From contig NZ_JADEVV010000028.1 of the NCBI RefSeq assembly GCF_015207985.1, forward strand, positions 1 to 53,187: 53,187 nucleotides of DNA, given 5' to 3'. Below the pieces are notes generated by a model. The model searched no databases. It was given only the letters and a program-made list of their open reading frames with translations, and was not told the DNA's origin. The stretch comes from Synechocystis salina LEGE 00031. Its GTDB lineage: Bacteria; Cyanobacteriota; Cyanobacteriia; Cyanobacteriales; Microcystaceae. The position numbers and the translations under genes are program-made. This document shows, piece after piece, positions 17,145 through 24,776 of the stretch (its first letter is position 1; each line of letters opens with the position of its first letter).

Positions 17145-18194
17145 ATGCCTACGATGAAACTGGTCTCTGTGATTATTCCCCTCCACAACACCGAAGCCTA
17201 CATTGCCGATACAATTCGTTCTGTGCTGGCCCAAACCTATACCAATTTTGAACTCATAGTTGTGGATGATGAATCCAGCGATCAGAGTGCGGCGATCGTG
17301 CGTCAGTTCAAGGACCAACGAATTAAACTAATTCATCAGAAAAATCGGGGACTAGCGGGGTCGCGCAACACGGGAATTCGCCATGCCCAAGGGGAATATC
17401 TCGCTTTTTTAGATGCGGATGACCTCTGGTTGCCAGAAAAATTGGCCAGCCACGTTGAACATTTAGACCAAAATCCCCACATTGGGGTAAGTTTTAGCCG
17501 TTCTTCCTTCATTGATGGTCAAGGTCAACCCTTGGGAATCCATCAAATGCCCAAGTTAAAAAACATTGATGCCGGCCATCTCCTCTGCCGTAATCCCGTG
17601 GGCAACGGTTCCGCTCCAGTGATCCGTCGCCAGGTATTGAATGATATTAGTTTTTTGGACGATCGCCATGGTTTTCCCGAGTTCTGTTACTTTGACGAAG
17701 CGTTCCGGTTGCGGTCAGAAGACATTGAGTGTTGGATTCGCATTGCTATCGTGACCGACTGGGTAATAGAAGGCATTCCCGCTGCGTTGACTCTCTACCG
17801 TGTCAATAATCAAGGACTGTCGGCGGATGTGGAGTTACAATTCCAGTCCTGGCTCCAGGTAATGGAAAAAACTGCCCAGTATGCACCAGCATTGGTGGCC
17901 CGATGGGGCAAACCGGCCAAGGCTTATCAACTGCGTTACCTGGCTCGGCGGGCAGTGCGTTTCCAAGACACAGACCATGCTCTGAATTTATTAGGCCAGG
18001 CCCTCAGCACCCATTGGCAAATTATTCTGGTGGAACCCCGTCGCACCGGCCTGACCATTGCCGCTGCCTGTTTGCTCAAAATCTGTCCCCCTACTTTTTA
18101 TCAATCCATCGAGGCGATCGCCATTAAAGTTACCGGAGCTCTGCAGGCCAGAAAAATTGAACGGGAAGCCAACGCTTCGTCCCAACTGGCCTAG
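17145..18194 (+). CDS. GT2-family glycosyltransferase of the EPS locus
   Basis: A 349-residue enzyme with a GT-A fold. The N-terminal nucleotide-binding part shows SVIIPLHNTEAYIADTIRSV and VVDDESSDQS. The metal-binding DxD is in AFLDADDLWLPEKL. The family acceptor region contains SEDIECWIRI. The C-terminal 80 residues are helical and may sit on the membrane. It likely adds a sugar to the EPS repeat unit in the cytoplasm. ATG 17145 and ATG 17154 are both usable; neither changes the domain. It has its own promoter array and a second array follows it, so it may be transcribed partly alone. Confidence 0.88.
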   Translation: MPTMKLVSVIIPLHNTEAYIADTIRSVLAQTYTNFELIVVDDESSDQSAAIVRQFKDQRIKLIHQKNRGLAGSRNTGIRHAQGEYLAFLDADDLWLPEKLASHVEHLDQNPHIGVSFSRSSFIDGQGQPLGIHQMPKLKNIDAGHLLCRNPVGNGSAPVIRRQVLNDISFLDDRHGFPEFCYFDEAFRLRSEDIECWIRIAIVTDWVIEGIPAALTLYRVNNQGLSADVELQFQSWLQVMEKTAQYAPALVARWGKPAKAYQLRYLARRAVRFQDTDHALNLLGQALSTHWQIILVEPRRTGLTIAAACLLKICPPTFYQSIEAIAIKVTGALQARKIEREANASSQLA

Positions 18195-18227
18195 GGAATT
18201 TACTAGGAATTTCATCAAAAGCATTAG

Positions 18228-18274
18228 GTTAGACAATTACGTAAACACGACTGTAAACATGCCCCCCTCATACT
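18228..18274 (+). promoter_or_regulatory. EPS promoter element, copy 3 (upstream of the Alg14/Alg13-type pair)
   Basis: GTTAGACA (18228-18235), CGTAAACA (18240-18247) and TGTAAACA (18252-18259) stand at exact 12-bp steps, and this copy is closest to the consensus. A -10-like CATACT (18269-18274) starts 17 bp after the start of the last octamer, as in copies 1 and 2. The extra upstream GTTAGACA box of the other copies is absent. The predicted transcript start near 18281 leaves a leader of about 35-45 nt before the next gene. Outside the array the three regions do not align. Confidence 0.7.
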
Positions 18275-18324
18275 GAAAATTAAGGAAAACGGGGTATGCC
18301 CCCACCATCAATGGGATGCAGACA

Positions 18325-18777
18325 ATGAAACTTTTACTGATTAGCTCCAGCGGCGGCCACTTCAATGCCCTATGTCAACTGACTTCCTTCTGGCAAAACC
18401 ACGATCGCCAATGGGTCACCTTCCCCACCGCCACCACCCGCAACTACCTCGCCCAGGAAGAAGTCCATTGGGCCTTTGGCCCCACCAACCGAAATTTGCC
18501 CAACCTCTGCCGCAATCTGGGTTTAGCTGTCCGCATTATCTATCAGGAACGGCCGGACATGGTGATCACCACTGGGGCCGGGGTAGCGGTGCCCTTCCTT
18601 TTATTCGCCAAACTGTTGGGCATTAAAACTATTTTTATTGAATCTTTCACCAGGGTTAATGACCTCAGCCTCTCTGCCAAATTAATTCTGCCCTGTATTG
18701 ATGTGCTTTATGTGCAGTGGAAACAGTTACAACAGCGTTATCCCCAAGCTAAGTTAATCGAAGTTTTAGCCCAGTAA
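18325..18777 (+). CDS. Alg14/PssD-type glycosyltransferase subunit
   Basis: A 150-residue protein matching the membrane-anchoring Alg14-like half of a split GT-B enzyme. It has the opening strand and glycine turn MKLLLISSSGGHFNAL and the stretch DMVITTGAGVAVPFLLFAKLLG, followed by FIESFTRVNDLS. In bacterial EPS systems (PssD, EpsE-like) this subunit binds the membrane and pairs with an Alg13-like catalytic partner, which is encoded next. The pair adds a hexose or uronic acid to the lipid-linked precursor. ATG 18316 would add three residues; ATG 18325 matches the usual family start. Confidence 0.85.
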   Translation: MKLLLISSSGGHFNALCQLTSFWQNHDRQWVTFPTATTRNYLAQEEVHWAFGPTNRNLPNLCRNLGLAVRIIYQERPDMVITTGAGVAVPFLLFAKLLGIKTIFIESFTRVNDLSLSAKLILPCIDVLYVQWKQLQQRYPQAKLIEVLAQ

Positions 18778-18858
18778 ATAGCAATAATCTGATTATTTTT
18801 GCATCTTTTCTATTTAAATTTACTAAACCTAACACCCTTCTCAAACTCCAATAAAACC

Positions 18859-19464
18859 ATGATTTTAATTACCGTCGGTACAGAAAAATTTCCCTTCAAC
18901 CGCCTCCTGCAATGGATTGATTATCTAATTCAACAGCAGTTTATTGATCCCCAACAAGAAAAAGTACTAATTCAATACGGCAGTTGTACATTTCTGCCCC
19001 AAGGGGGAGAAAAATATCAAGTTTTGGCAGAAGCAGATTTTAAAACCATGCTAGACCAGGCCCGGCTAATTATTTCCCACTGTGGAGAAGGCAGTTTCGA
19101 TATTCTCGCCAAACTAAACAAACCCTTTATTTTGGTTCCCCGTAGCCATGGGTTCGATGAACATGTGGACAACCATCAAGTGGAACTGGCCCAAGCCTTA
19201 GCCGAAAAGGGAGTGCCCATTGCCTATACCCCCGGTGATTTGGTGCGGTTTCTGGCCAATCCTGTCCATGTTATCGTCCCGGCCCCCAGTCATTACTACG
19301 CCCAGGCTAGTCAGTGGTTAACCCAGACAGCCCAGACCACTCACTCACCTCGCAGAAGTTCTGTTTACCCAGGCTGGATCAATGCTGTAGTCGAATTTGC
19401 TAAGGGCCTGGCCCGTCGTCTGCCAGGGTTGGCCCAGGAAGACCAATGTTTTTCTCCAAGGTAA
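18859..19464 (+). CDS. Alg13/PssE-type glycosyltransferase subunit
   Basis: A 201-residue partner of the Alg14-like protein. Family features are the start MILITVGTEKFPFNRLLQWID, given here only as the opening strand, and IISHCGEGSFDILAKLNKP, the nucleotide-sugar loop. LVPRSHGFDEHVDNHQVELA, the conserved C-terminal binding helix, follows. Together the two proteins form one functional GT-B enzyme. The frame is open to TTG/ATG codons from 18799, but the fold begins at ATG 18859. The last 40 residues (RRSSVYPGWINAVVEFAKGL) extend beyond the usual end and are basic. It is separated from the alg14-like gene by 81 bases. Confidence 0.85.
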   Translation: MILITVGTEKFPFNRLLQWIDYLIQQQFIDPQQEKVLIQYGSCTFLPQGGEKYQVLAEADFKTMLDQARLIISHCGEGSFDILAKLNKPFILVPRSHGFDEHVDNHQVELAQALAEKGVPIAYTPGDLVRFLANPVHVIVPAPSHYYAQASQWLTQTAQTTHSPRRSSVYPGWINAVVEFAKGLARRLPGLAQEDQCFSPR

Positions 19465-19524
19465 TCTGCCGATAACTCGTCATCCCCTCCCTAACCATAT
19501 TGTTCACCTTACCAACACTCCACT

Positions 19525-19839
19525 ATGAATACTTCCTCCTTAGCCCCGGTCCCTGACCAACTAGAAATTGTTAATCAACCAATCTATTGCCCGTCGGAGC
19601 ACATTGCCCCCCACGAAATGTTCGACTGGATTCACCATGCCCCTTTCTCCACATTGATTGTTGATTTGGGACAGGTAAAAACTATCCATAGCAATTTACT
19701 GATGGTCCTAGCCAAAGCCCAGCATCAGGCAAGAAAAATCAGCAAAACCATTGCCCTGACTTCCGTTTCCCCAGAATGGAAAATTGTCCTGGAGATTTCC
19801 AAACTGGATGGTCTATTTCCAATCTTGTCGTCGTTGTAA
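19525..19839 (+). CDS. Stand-alone STAS-domain protein
   Basis: A 104-residue single STAS domain of the anti-sigma-factor-antagonist type. The core strand-helix is TLIVDLGQVKTIHSNLLMVLAKA. The switch site, DS in SpoIIAA-like proteins, is His55-Ser56 here, so the phosphorylatable Ser is kept but the preceding Asp is lost. It closes the EPS locus, whose first gene carries a second STAS domain fused to the sugar transferase. A partner-switch link between the two is possible but unproven; no anti-sigma kinase gene is in the window. It converges with the GGDEF gene about 60 bases away. Confidence 0.75.
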   Translation: MNTSSLAPVPDQLEIVNQPIYCPSEHIAPHEMFDWIHHAPFSTLIVDLGQVKTIHSNLLMVLAKAQHQARKISKTIALTSVSPEWKIVLEISKLDGLFPILSSL

Positions 19840-19897
19840 GGCCAGTTATTATTCACATTCAACCAATTCTCAACTGGGGCGGTAATATGGCGTTGAT

Positions 19898-21655
19898 TCA
19901 CTCCTCGGCATAGTTGAAGAGAAAATATTGATTCCTGCCTGCCTGTTTGGCGCAATATAAAGCTTGGTCTGCTTGTTTAAGCAGTGTTTCCTTGTCACCT
20001 TCAAATTCAGAATGGGCCACAGCAATGCCAATACTACAGGTGACATTGGCGACCGAATCCACTGCTTGGTGGGGAATACCTGGGGTTTGCAGGGCAGTTT
20101 TAATTCTTTGGGCAATGGCGATCGCCCCGAGTTGGTCTACTTCCGGCAATACTAGGACAAATTCCTCGCCGCCGTAACGGGCGACAAAATCAGACCCTGG
20201 TTGACGGATGCAACTTTGCAATATTTGGGCAATCTCCGTGAGACAAATATCTCCCTGGCAGTGGCCATAGTGGTCGTTATAGAGTTTGAAATGGTCCACA
20301 TCCACCATCATCACTGTTAAGCGCTGGCCCCTCTGGAGGAAAATTTGCCATTCGGCGGCAAATTGTTGTTCAAAGTAACGACGGTTAGGGATATGGGTCA
20401 GGCCATCAATGTGGGCTAGTTTATTGAGTTCAACATTGGCCAATTCCAAGGATTTGTTAACGGCGGTCAATTTGTCAGTTCTTTTCTGCACTTCATTTTC
20501 TAAACTTTTTACTGCTTGGTAGAGGGATTGTTGGGCAATTCTCTTTTCTTGAATAATGGCGGAGAAAAATAATGCTGTCATGGAAATCACCGCCGTAAAC
20601 ATCTGTAGGAATATTACCGAATTATTGCCGGAGTCATAGTTGAACACACCTTGACCTTGGGCAGTGGCAAAAATAGCAAAAAAAGCGAAAAATGCCACAA
20701 AAACACTAGCAAAGAAGTCGCCAAAATGAAAAACCACAAATAGAATTAGTGGCAAAAACATGTAGGCGAGTGGGTAGGATTTATAAAACGATAAAAACCA
20801 GACTAAAACGGTTAAAGCAATGGAAATAATTAATTTATTATTGAATATATGATGACGACGAAAACGATAAAAGCGAATATTAATTAACACCGGCGTGAAG
20901 ACAATAATTGCCAGCACGCTATTAGACCACCAAGTTATCCAAGAGTAGAGAATGTTTTCCTTGGCAACAATGCCCAAACACAGCAGCGTGGTAACACCAA
21001 TAACCGCTGACAAAAACGGACCAATGACAGCCCCCTGGACAAAAGCAATGGTGGTGGAAACCCTTTGGAATGGATTGAGGACGGCCAATGGTTCTCGTAT
21101 ACTCTCACTGTCCTTGATAATAGGGAACGATTCCCTTTGGGCTAAGGACCTCAGTTTTCTTTTTAGCCATAGATCCCCCACAAAGGGTTGAAGAATATTG
21201 GCAAAAGCAAAGGCTGTTTCTAGCATCAGAAATTGAGCAATGCTGGGGGGGGGATCAAAGGTAGAAAATACTGAAACTAAACCTAACACTGAGCCAAGAA
21301 TAATACCTGGGGTGACCCAATGGCCGAAGTGAAAAAACACTCCAAAGGTAAGGGCAGAGGGAAACCAAACGGGGGTAATTCTTCCCGGTAATAGGGTGCT
21401 AACTAGCTGATCACTTAGCTTAATGCCTACAACATAAAACAGAGCTACCAGAAGATTTAAGAGAATATTATGAAGCAGGGGACTCTGCAAAAAACTCGCA
21501 CTGCCACTGCCCTTAATCCAGCGGACTAGTTCACGATGGTGGATGGGAAACCAGTAACCCTGTTTATCCATAATTGCACTGCCCCCACAGCTTAAAATTT
21601 CCCGATGCTTCAGTGTGCCAATCTGTCGATAGCTTTGCAGTATAGCGTCCGACAT
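19898..21655 (-). CDS. MASE1-GGDEF membrane diguanylate cyclase
   Basis: A 585-residue protein. After a soluble N-terminus of about 65 residues there are eight to ten membrane spans of the MASE1 sensor type (ISDQLVSTLLPGR-like region; ITPVWFPSALTFGVFFHFG). A short coiled coil and a GGDEF domain follow (HIDGLTHIPNRRYFEQQF; MVDVDHFKLYNDHYGH; RYGGEEFVLVLP). The active-site GGEEF is intact, so cyclic di-GMP synthesis is expected. The upstream inhibitory I-site RxxD reads PGSD, so product inhibition may be lost. Its position next to the EPS genes fits a role in EPS or motility control, which is an inference. The leftmost Met is used; the 28-residue soluble leader before MDKQGYW could be shorter. 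Confidence 0.88.
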   Translation of the reverse strand: MSDAILQSYRQIGTLKHREILSCGGSAIMDKQGYWFPIHHRELVRWIKGSGSASFLQSPLLHNILLNLLVALFYVVGIKLSDQLVSTLLPGRITPVWFPSALTFGVFFHFGHWVTPGIILGSVLGLVSVFSTFDPPPSIAQFLMLETAFAFANILQPFVGDLWLKRKLRSLAQRESFPIIKDSESIREPLAVLNPFQRVSTTIAFVQGAVIGPFLSAVIGVTTLLCLGIVAKENILYSWITWWSNSVLAIIVFTPVLINIRFYRFRRHHIFNNKLIISIALTVLVWFLSFYKSYPLAYMFLPLILFVVFHFGDFFASVFVAFFAFFAIFATAQGQGVFNYDSGNNSVIFLQMFTAVISMTALFFSAIIQEKRIAQQSLYQAVKSLENEVQKRTDKLTAVNKSLELANVELNKLAHIDGLTHIPNRRYFEQQFAAEWQIFLQRGQRLTVMMVDVDHFKLYNDHYGHCQGDICLTEIAQILQSCIRQPGSDFVARYGGEEFVLVLPEVDQLGAIAIAQRIKTALQTPGIPHQAVDSVANVTCSIGIAVAHSEFEGDKETLLKQADQALYCAKQAGRNQYFLFNYAEE

Positions 21656-21752
21656 TGGAGTAAGTATAGGCTTAATTGCCTAGACTTTTTATTTGTGCTA
21701 AAAAGGACCGGGGCGAACTGGGAAAAGTTGTGCTGGCAAAATATAAAGATGA

Positions 21753-21824
21753 AGCCGAAGATGGGATTTGAACCCACGACCAACTGATTACGAATCAGCT
21801 ACTCTACCACTGAGCTACTTCGGC
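21753..21824 (-). tRNA. tRNA-Thr(CGU)
   Basis: On the minus strand the 7-bp acceptor stem GCCGAAG/CTTCGGC encloses a full cloverleaf. The D arm is GCTCAGTGGTAGAGT. The anticodon stem-loop has loop TTCGTAA (anticodon CGT, reading ACG). The T arm is GTGGGTTCAAATCCC. The CCA tail is not encoded. The gene lies between the GGDEF gene and pheA. Confidence 0.95.
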
Positions 21825-21885
21825 ACGACCTAATTCCTCTGCAAAATGATAACATTTTCTGTACCAGCTTTCCTGGGGAGAATTT

Positions 21886-22779
21886 ATGCCGCCATTGGTC
21901 GTTGCACATTTGGGGCCAAGGGGAACCAACACGGAAACCGTCGCCCTGGTTTATGGGGAACAATATCAGGGGCGCACTGGGCAGGAGGTGAAATTTTTGC
22001 CCTGTCCTAGCATTGGTAAAACCCTGGAGGCGGCGGCCCAAGGCTTAGTAGATGTGGCGATCGTGCCGGTGGAAAATTCGACGGAAGGGGGCATTGCCAT
22101 TACCTTGGATGGCCTTTGGGCGGCGGAAAATTTGAAGATACAACAGGAATTGGTGCTGCCCATCACCCATGTTTTGCTCAGCCGAGGGAAACTTTTAGTA
22201 GATTTAACTAGGGTTGTGTCCCATCCCCAGGCCTTGGGGCAATGCCAGAAATGGTTGAGCGCCCATCTTCCCCAGGTGAGTTTAGTGCCGGCCAACTCCA
22301 CCACCGAAGCGATTCAGATTATTGGCGATGATCCCACAGCAGCGGCGATCGCCTCTCCCAGGGCCGCCACCCTCTTTGATCTCCCTGTACTACACACAGA
22401 CATTCAAGATTACCCCGACAATTGCACCCGCTTTTGGGCGATCGGGGCGGAGGGCCATTTAACAGGGAGCCATACCACCCTGGCGTTTAGTGTGCCCCGC
22501 AATGTGCCAGGGGCCTTGGTTACCCCTTTGCAACTCCTAGCCCAGAGAAAAATTAACCTCAGCCGCATCGAGTCCCGCCCCACGAAGCGATCCTTGGGGG
22601 AATATGTCTTCTTTATGGACTTGGAAGCTAGCCAAACGGAACCCAGACTCCAAGAAGCTTTAGAAAGACTAAAACAATACACGGAAGTGCTAAAAATTTT
22701 TGGCAGCTACCCCACAAAAGTCCTACAATTGGCCGACCTCCAGCATTTCCACCCACCGGGTTGGCCTAGTCCCTTGTAA
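21886..22779 (+). CDS. pheA: Prephenate dehydratase
   Basis: A 297-residue enzyme that turns prephenate into phenylpyruvate in phenylalanine synthesis. The catalytic domain shows AHLGPRGTNTETVAL, PVENSTEGGIAITLDGL and the family TRF motif in CTRFWAIG. The C-terminal ACT domain (residues about 200-285) carries the phenylalanine-binding ESRP motif (RIESRPTKRSLGEY), so feedback inhibition is expected. Chorismate mutase is not fused, as is usual in cyanobacteria. It starts 60 bases beyond the divergently oriented tRNA-Thr. Confidence 0.95.
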   Translation: MPPLVVAHLGPRGTNTETVALVYGEQYQGRTGQEVKFLPCPSIGKTLEAAAQGLVDVAIVPVENSTEGGIAITLDGLWAAENLKIQQELVLPITHVLLSRGKLLVDLTRVVSHPQALGQCQKWLSAHLPQVSLVPANSTTEAIQIIGDDPTAAAIASPRAATLFDLPVLHTDIQDYPDNCTRFWAIGAEGHLTGSHTTLAFSVPRNVPGALVTPLQLLAQRKINLSRIESRPTKRSLGEYVFFMDLEASQTEPRLQEALERLKQYTEVLKIFGSYPTKVLQLADLQHFHPPGWPSPL

Positions 22780-22817
22780 CCATAGCCCTTTGTTGATTTT
22801 TCCAATTCTTGTTGTTT

Positions 22818-23480
22818 ATGAGTGATCCCGTCGCCTCCATCAAAGCACTACTTGATTCAGAAAGTTTCAGTGATAAAGTCCGGGGTTTGAATCAACTGCG
22901 GGCCCTGGAGCCAGCCCAAGCATTTCCCCTGCTGAAACCTTTGGTCAACGATGCCAATCCTCGCATCCGCTATGCCGCTGTTAGCCAACTGGATCCGGTG
23001 GGTAATGCTGATTTGGAACAATCATTGCAACTGCTGCGCGATCGCCTGTTTAACGATCCAGAAATTGACGTGCAATCGGTGGCGGCGGATGTGATCGGAG
23101 GGCTGAAATTAACCGCAGCCTATCCCGACCTGAAAAAAGCCTATGAAGAAACCCCGGAATGGCTCCTACAAATGAGTATTGTGGCCACCCTGGGGGAAAT
23201 GGGGGATAGCCGGGGCTTCGACCTGCTCAAAATTGCCCTCAGCTCGGAAAATAGCTTAATTCGCACTGCGGCCATTAGCGCCTTGGGGGAACTGGGTAAC
23301 CCCGATGCCTTTCCCCTGTTGGTGCCCCTAGCCCAGGACGAAGACTGGCAAGTGCGCTATCGGTTGGCCCTGGCGGTGGGTCATCTGGAGCATCCCGATC
23401 GCCAAAGTTTACTGCAACAGCTAGCCCAGGATAAGGCAGAACAAGTGGCCAGCACAGCCCGGGAATTATTGGCCGCCTAG
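22818..23480 (+). CDS. nblB: HEAT-repeat protein of the NblB / phycobilin-lyase-like family
   Basis: A 220-residue all-helical protein built of about six HEAT-like repeats (ANPRIRYAAVSQL, DVQSVAADVIGGL, SLIRTAAISALGEL, WQVRYRLALAVGHL). This is the family called 'phycocyanin alpha phycocyanobilin lyase related', which includes NblB, a chromophore-detaching factor in phycobilisome breakdown. From memory, the PCC 6803 gene in this position is one of two nblB genes (nblB2). A binding or chaperone role on phycobilisomes is likely; actual lyase activity is not shown by sequence. The ATG at 22818 is used rather than the TTG at 22809. It follows pheA by 38 bases. Confidence 0.8.
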   Translation: MSDPVASIKALLDSESFSDKVRGLNQLRALEPAQAFPLLKPLVNDANPRIRYAAVSQLDPVGNADLEQSLQLLRDRLFNDPEIDVQSVAADVIGGLKLTAAYPDLKKAYEETPEWLLQMSIVATLGEMGDSRGFDLLKIALSSENSLIRTAAISALGELGNPDAFPLLVPLAQDEDWQVRYRLALAVGHLEHPDRQSLLQQLAQDKAEQVASTARELLAA

Positions 23481-23525
23481 GCTGGGTTAAGCTGGAAAGT
23501 CCCTTGAACATGCCTGGGTTTATTT

Positions 23526-24464
23526 ATGTTTTTCAGTGTTGTCATTCCCACCTATAACCGTTTGCCGATCCTGGAAAAATGCCTGCGGGCCCTGGAAAAA
23601 CAGACCTTTAATCAAGACTTAATCGCAGGCTATGAAATCGTGGTGGTGGATGACGGCTCCACCGATGGCACCCTAGCTTGGCTGGCAGAACATCGCCAGG
23701 AATTGCCCCACGTACGGCCATGGGAGCAGGATCACCAGGGTCCCGCCGCCGCCCGTAACCTGGGAGTGAAGCAGGCCCAGGGGGACACCATCATTTTTAT
23801 TGACAGTGATTTGGTGGTGACGGAGGTCTTTCTCCAAGCCCACGCTGAAGGTTTACAACGGGGCAAAGCACAATACAACTCGGATCGGGTTTTTACCTAT
23901 GGGGCTGTGGTCAATACCTGTAACTTTGACTCTCCCGAATCGGAGCCCTATAAACTAACCGATTATTCCGCCGCTTTCTTTGCCACCGGCAACGTGGCGA
24001 TCGCCAAGCAATGGTTACTAGAAGCAGGTTTATTCGACACCGGCTTTCAACTGTACGGCTGGGAAGATTTGGAATTGGGAGTCAGACTGAAAAATTTAGG
24101 CTTAAAACTCGTTAAATGCCCCCGGGCAGTGGGTTACCATTGGCATCCTCCCTTTAGCCTGCAACAAATCCCCAAATTGATTGACCAGGAAGTACAAAGG
24201 GGACGCATGGGGGTTTTGTTCTACCAAAAACATCCCACCTGGGAAGTGCGGCTGATGATCCAAATGACTAGGCTCCATTGGTTACTGTGGGGATTACTTT
24301 CCTTGGGAGGACGCTTGAATGAAAAAACAATGGCTCCCCTCCTCCAATGGCTCATTGACCATGGTCGACCCCAACTAGCCCTAGAAATCGCCCGAATTTT
24401 CCTCAATTGGTATAACGTCCAAGGGGTATATGCCGCCTTTGCAGAAAGCCAAAGCTCCCATTAA
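23526..24464 (+). CDS. GT2-family glycosyltransferase
   Basis: A 312-residue enzyme of the GT-A fold. The N-terminus reads SVVIPTYNRLPILEKCLRAL, followed by VVVDDGSTDGTLAWL. The metal site DSD is in IIFIDSDLVV, and the catalytic-base region is LYGWEDLELGVRLKNLG. A C-terminal helical part (about residues 240-300) may lie against the membrane. It resembles chondroitin-polymerase-like and cell-surface glycosyltransferases. The acceptor is unknown, and it lies outside the EPS locus with pheA and the NblB-like gene. It starts 45 bases after the HEAT-repeat gene, so it may share a transcript. Confidence 0.88.
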   Translation: MFFSVVIPTYNRLPILEKCLRALEKQTFNQDLIAGYEIVVVDDGSTDGTLAWLAEHRQELPHVRPWEQDHQGPAAARNLGVKQAQGDTIIFIDSDLVVTEVFLQAHAEGLQRGKAQYNSDRVFTYGAVVNTCNFDSPESEPYKLTDYSAAFFATGNVAIAKQWLLEAGLFDTGFQLYGWEDLELGVRLKNLGLKLVKCPRAVGYHWHPPFSLQQIPKLIDQEVQRGRMGVLFYQKHPTWEVRLMIQMTRLHWLLWGLLSLGGRLNEKTMAPLLQWLIDHGRPQLALEIARIFLNWYNVQGVYAAFAESQSSH

Positions 24465-24776
24465 AACAGGTTGAAGCCCTGCAAATCTGATGGGTTTAGT
24501 TGGGTTTATGGGCAGAATATCAACAATTTTTCCCCGACTTACAAGGTTAATTCTTAAGAAATTTTGACTTAGGGGCACCGCTTTCCCAAAATTCCCTATC
24601 ATTTAAGCTAATCCTGCTCATTCAATTTAGTTACACACTGTTACAGTGAATTGAGTCTTTTAGCTCAATAAAGGCTGCTTTTCCCCGTTGGTCAACCGGA
24701 CTAACAACCCGTTACTGCTGAGCTCCTTGGTCAGAATGGGTATTTTCTAACTTAACTGTCACTTTGGAGACATTAC
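24465..24776. other. 312-base gap upstream of the acidic membrane protein, with a palindrome
   Basis: No gene is visible. An inverted repeat CACTG-TTA-CAGTG occupies 24636-24648. It is flanked by TCAATT (24622-24627) and AATTGA (24649-24654), which are mutual complements at unequal distances. This could be an operator for the downstream gene. The leader ends with TTTGGAGAC shortly before ATG 24777, a good ribosome site. A sequence without T tract means it is unlikely to be a terminator. Confidence 0.5.

Noticed and set aside
16802-17251. Open frame of 149 codons before and across the GT2 start
   Set aside because: No domain, no ribosome site, overlaps GT2 coding sequence and the conserved promoter array.
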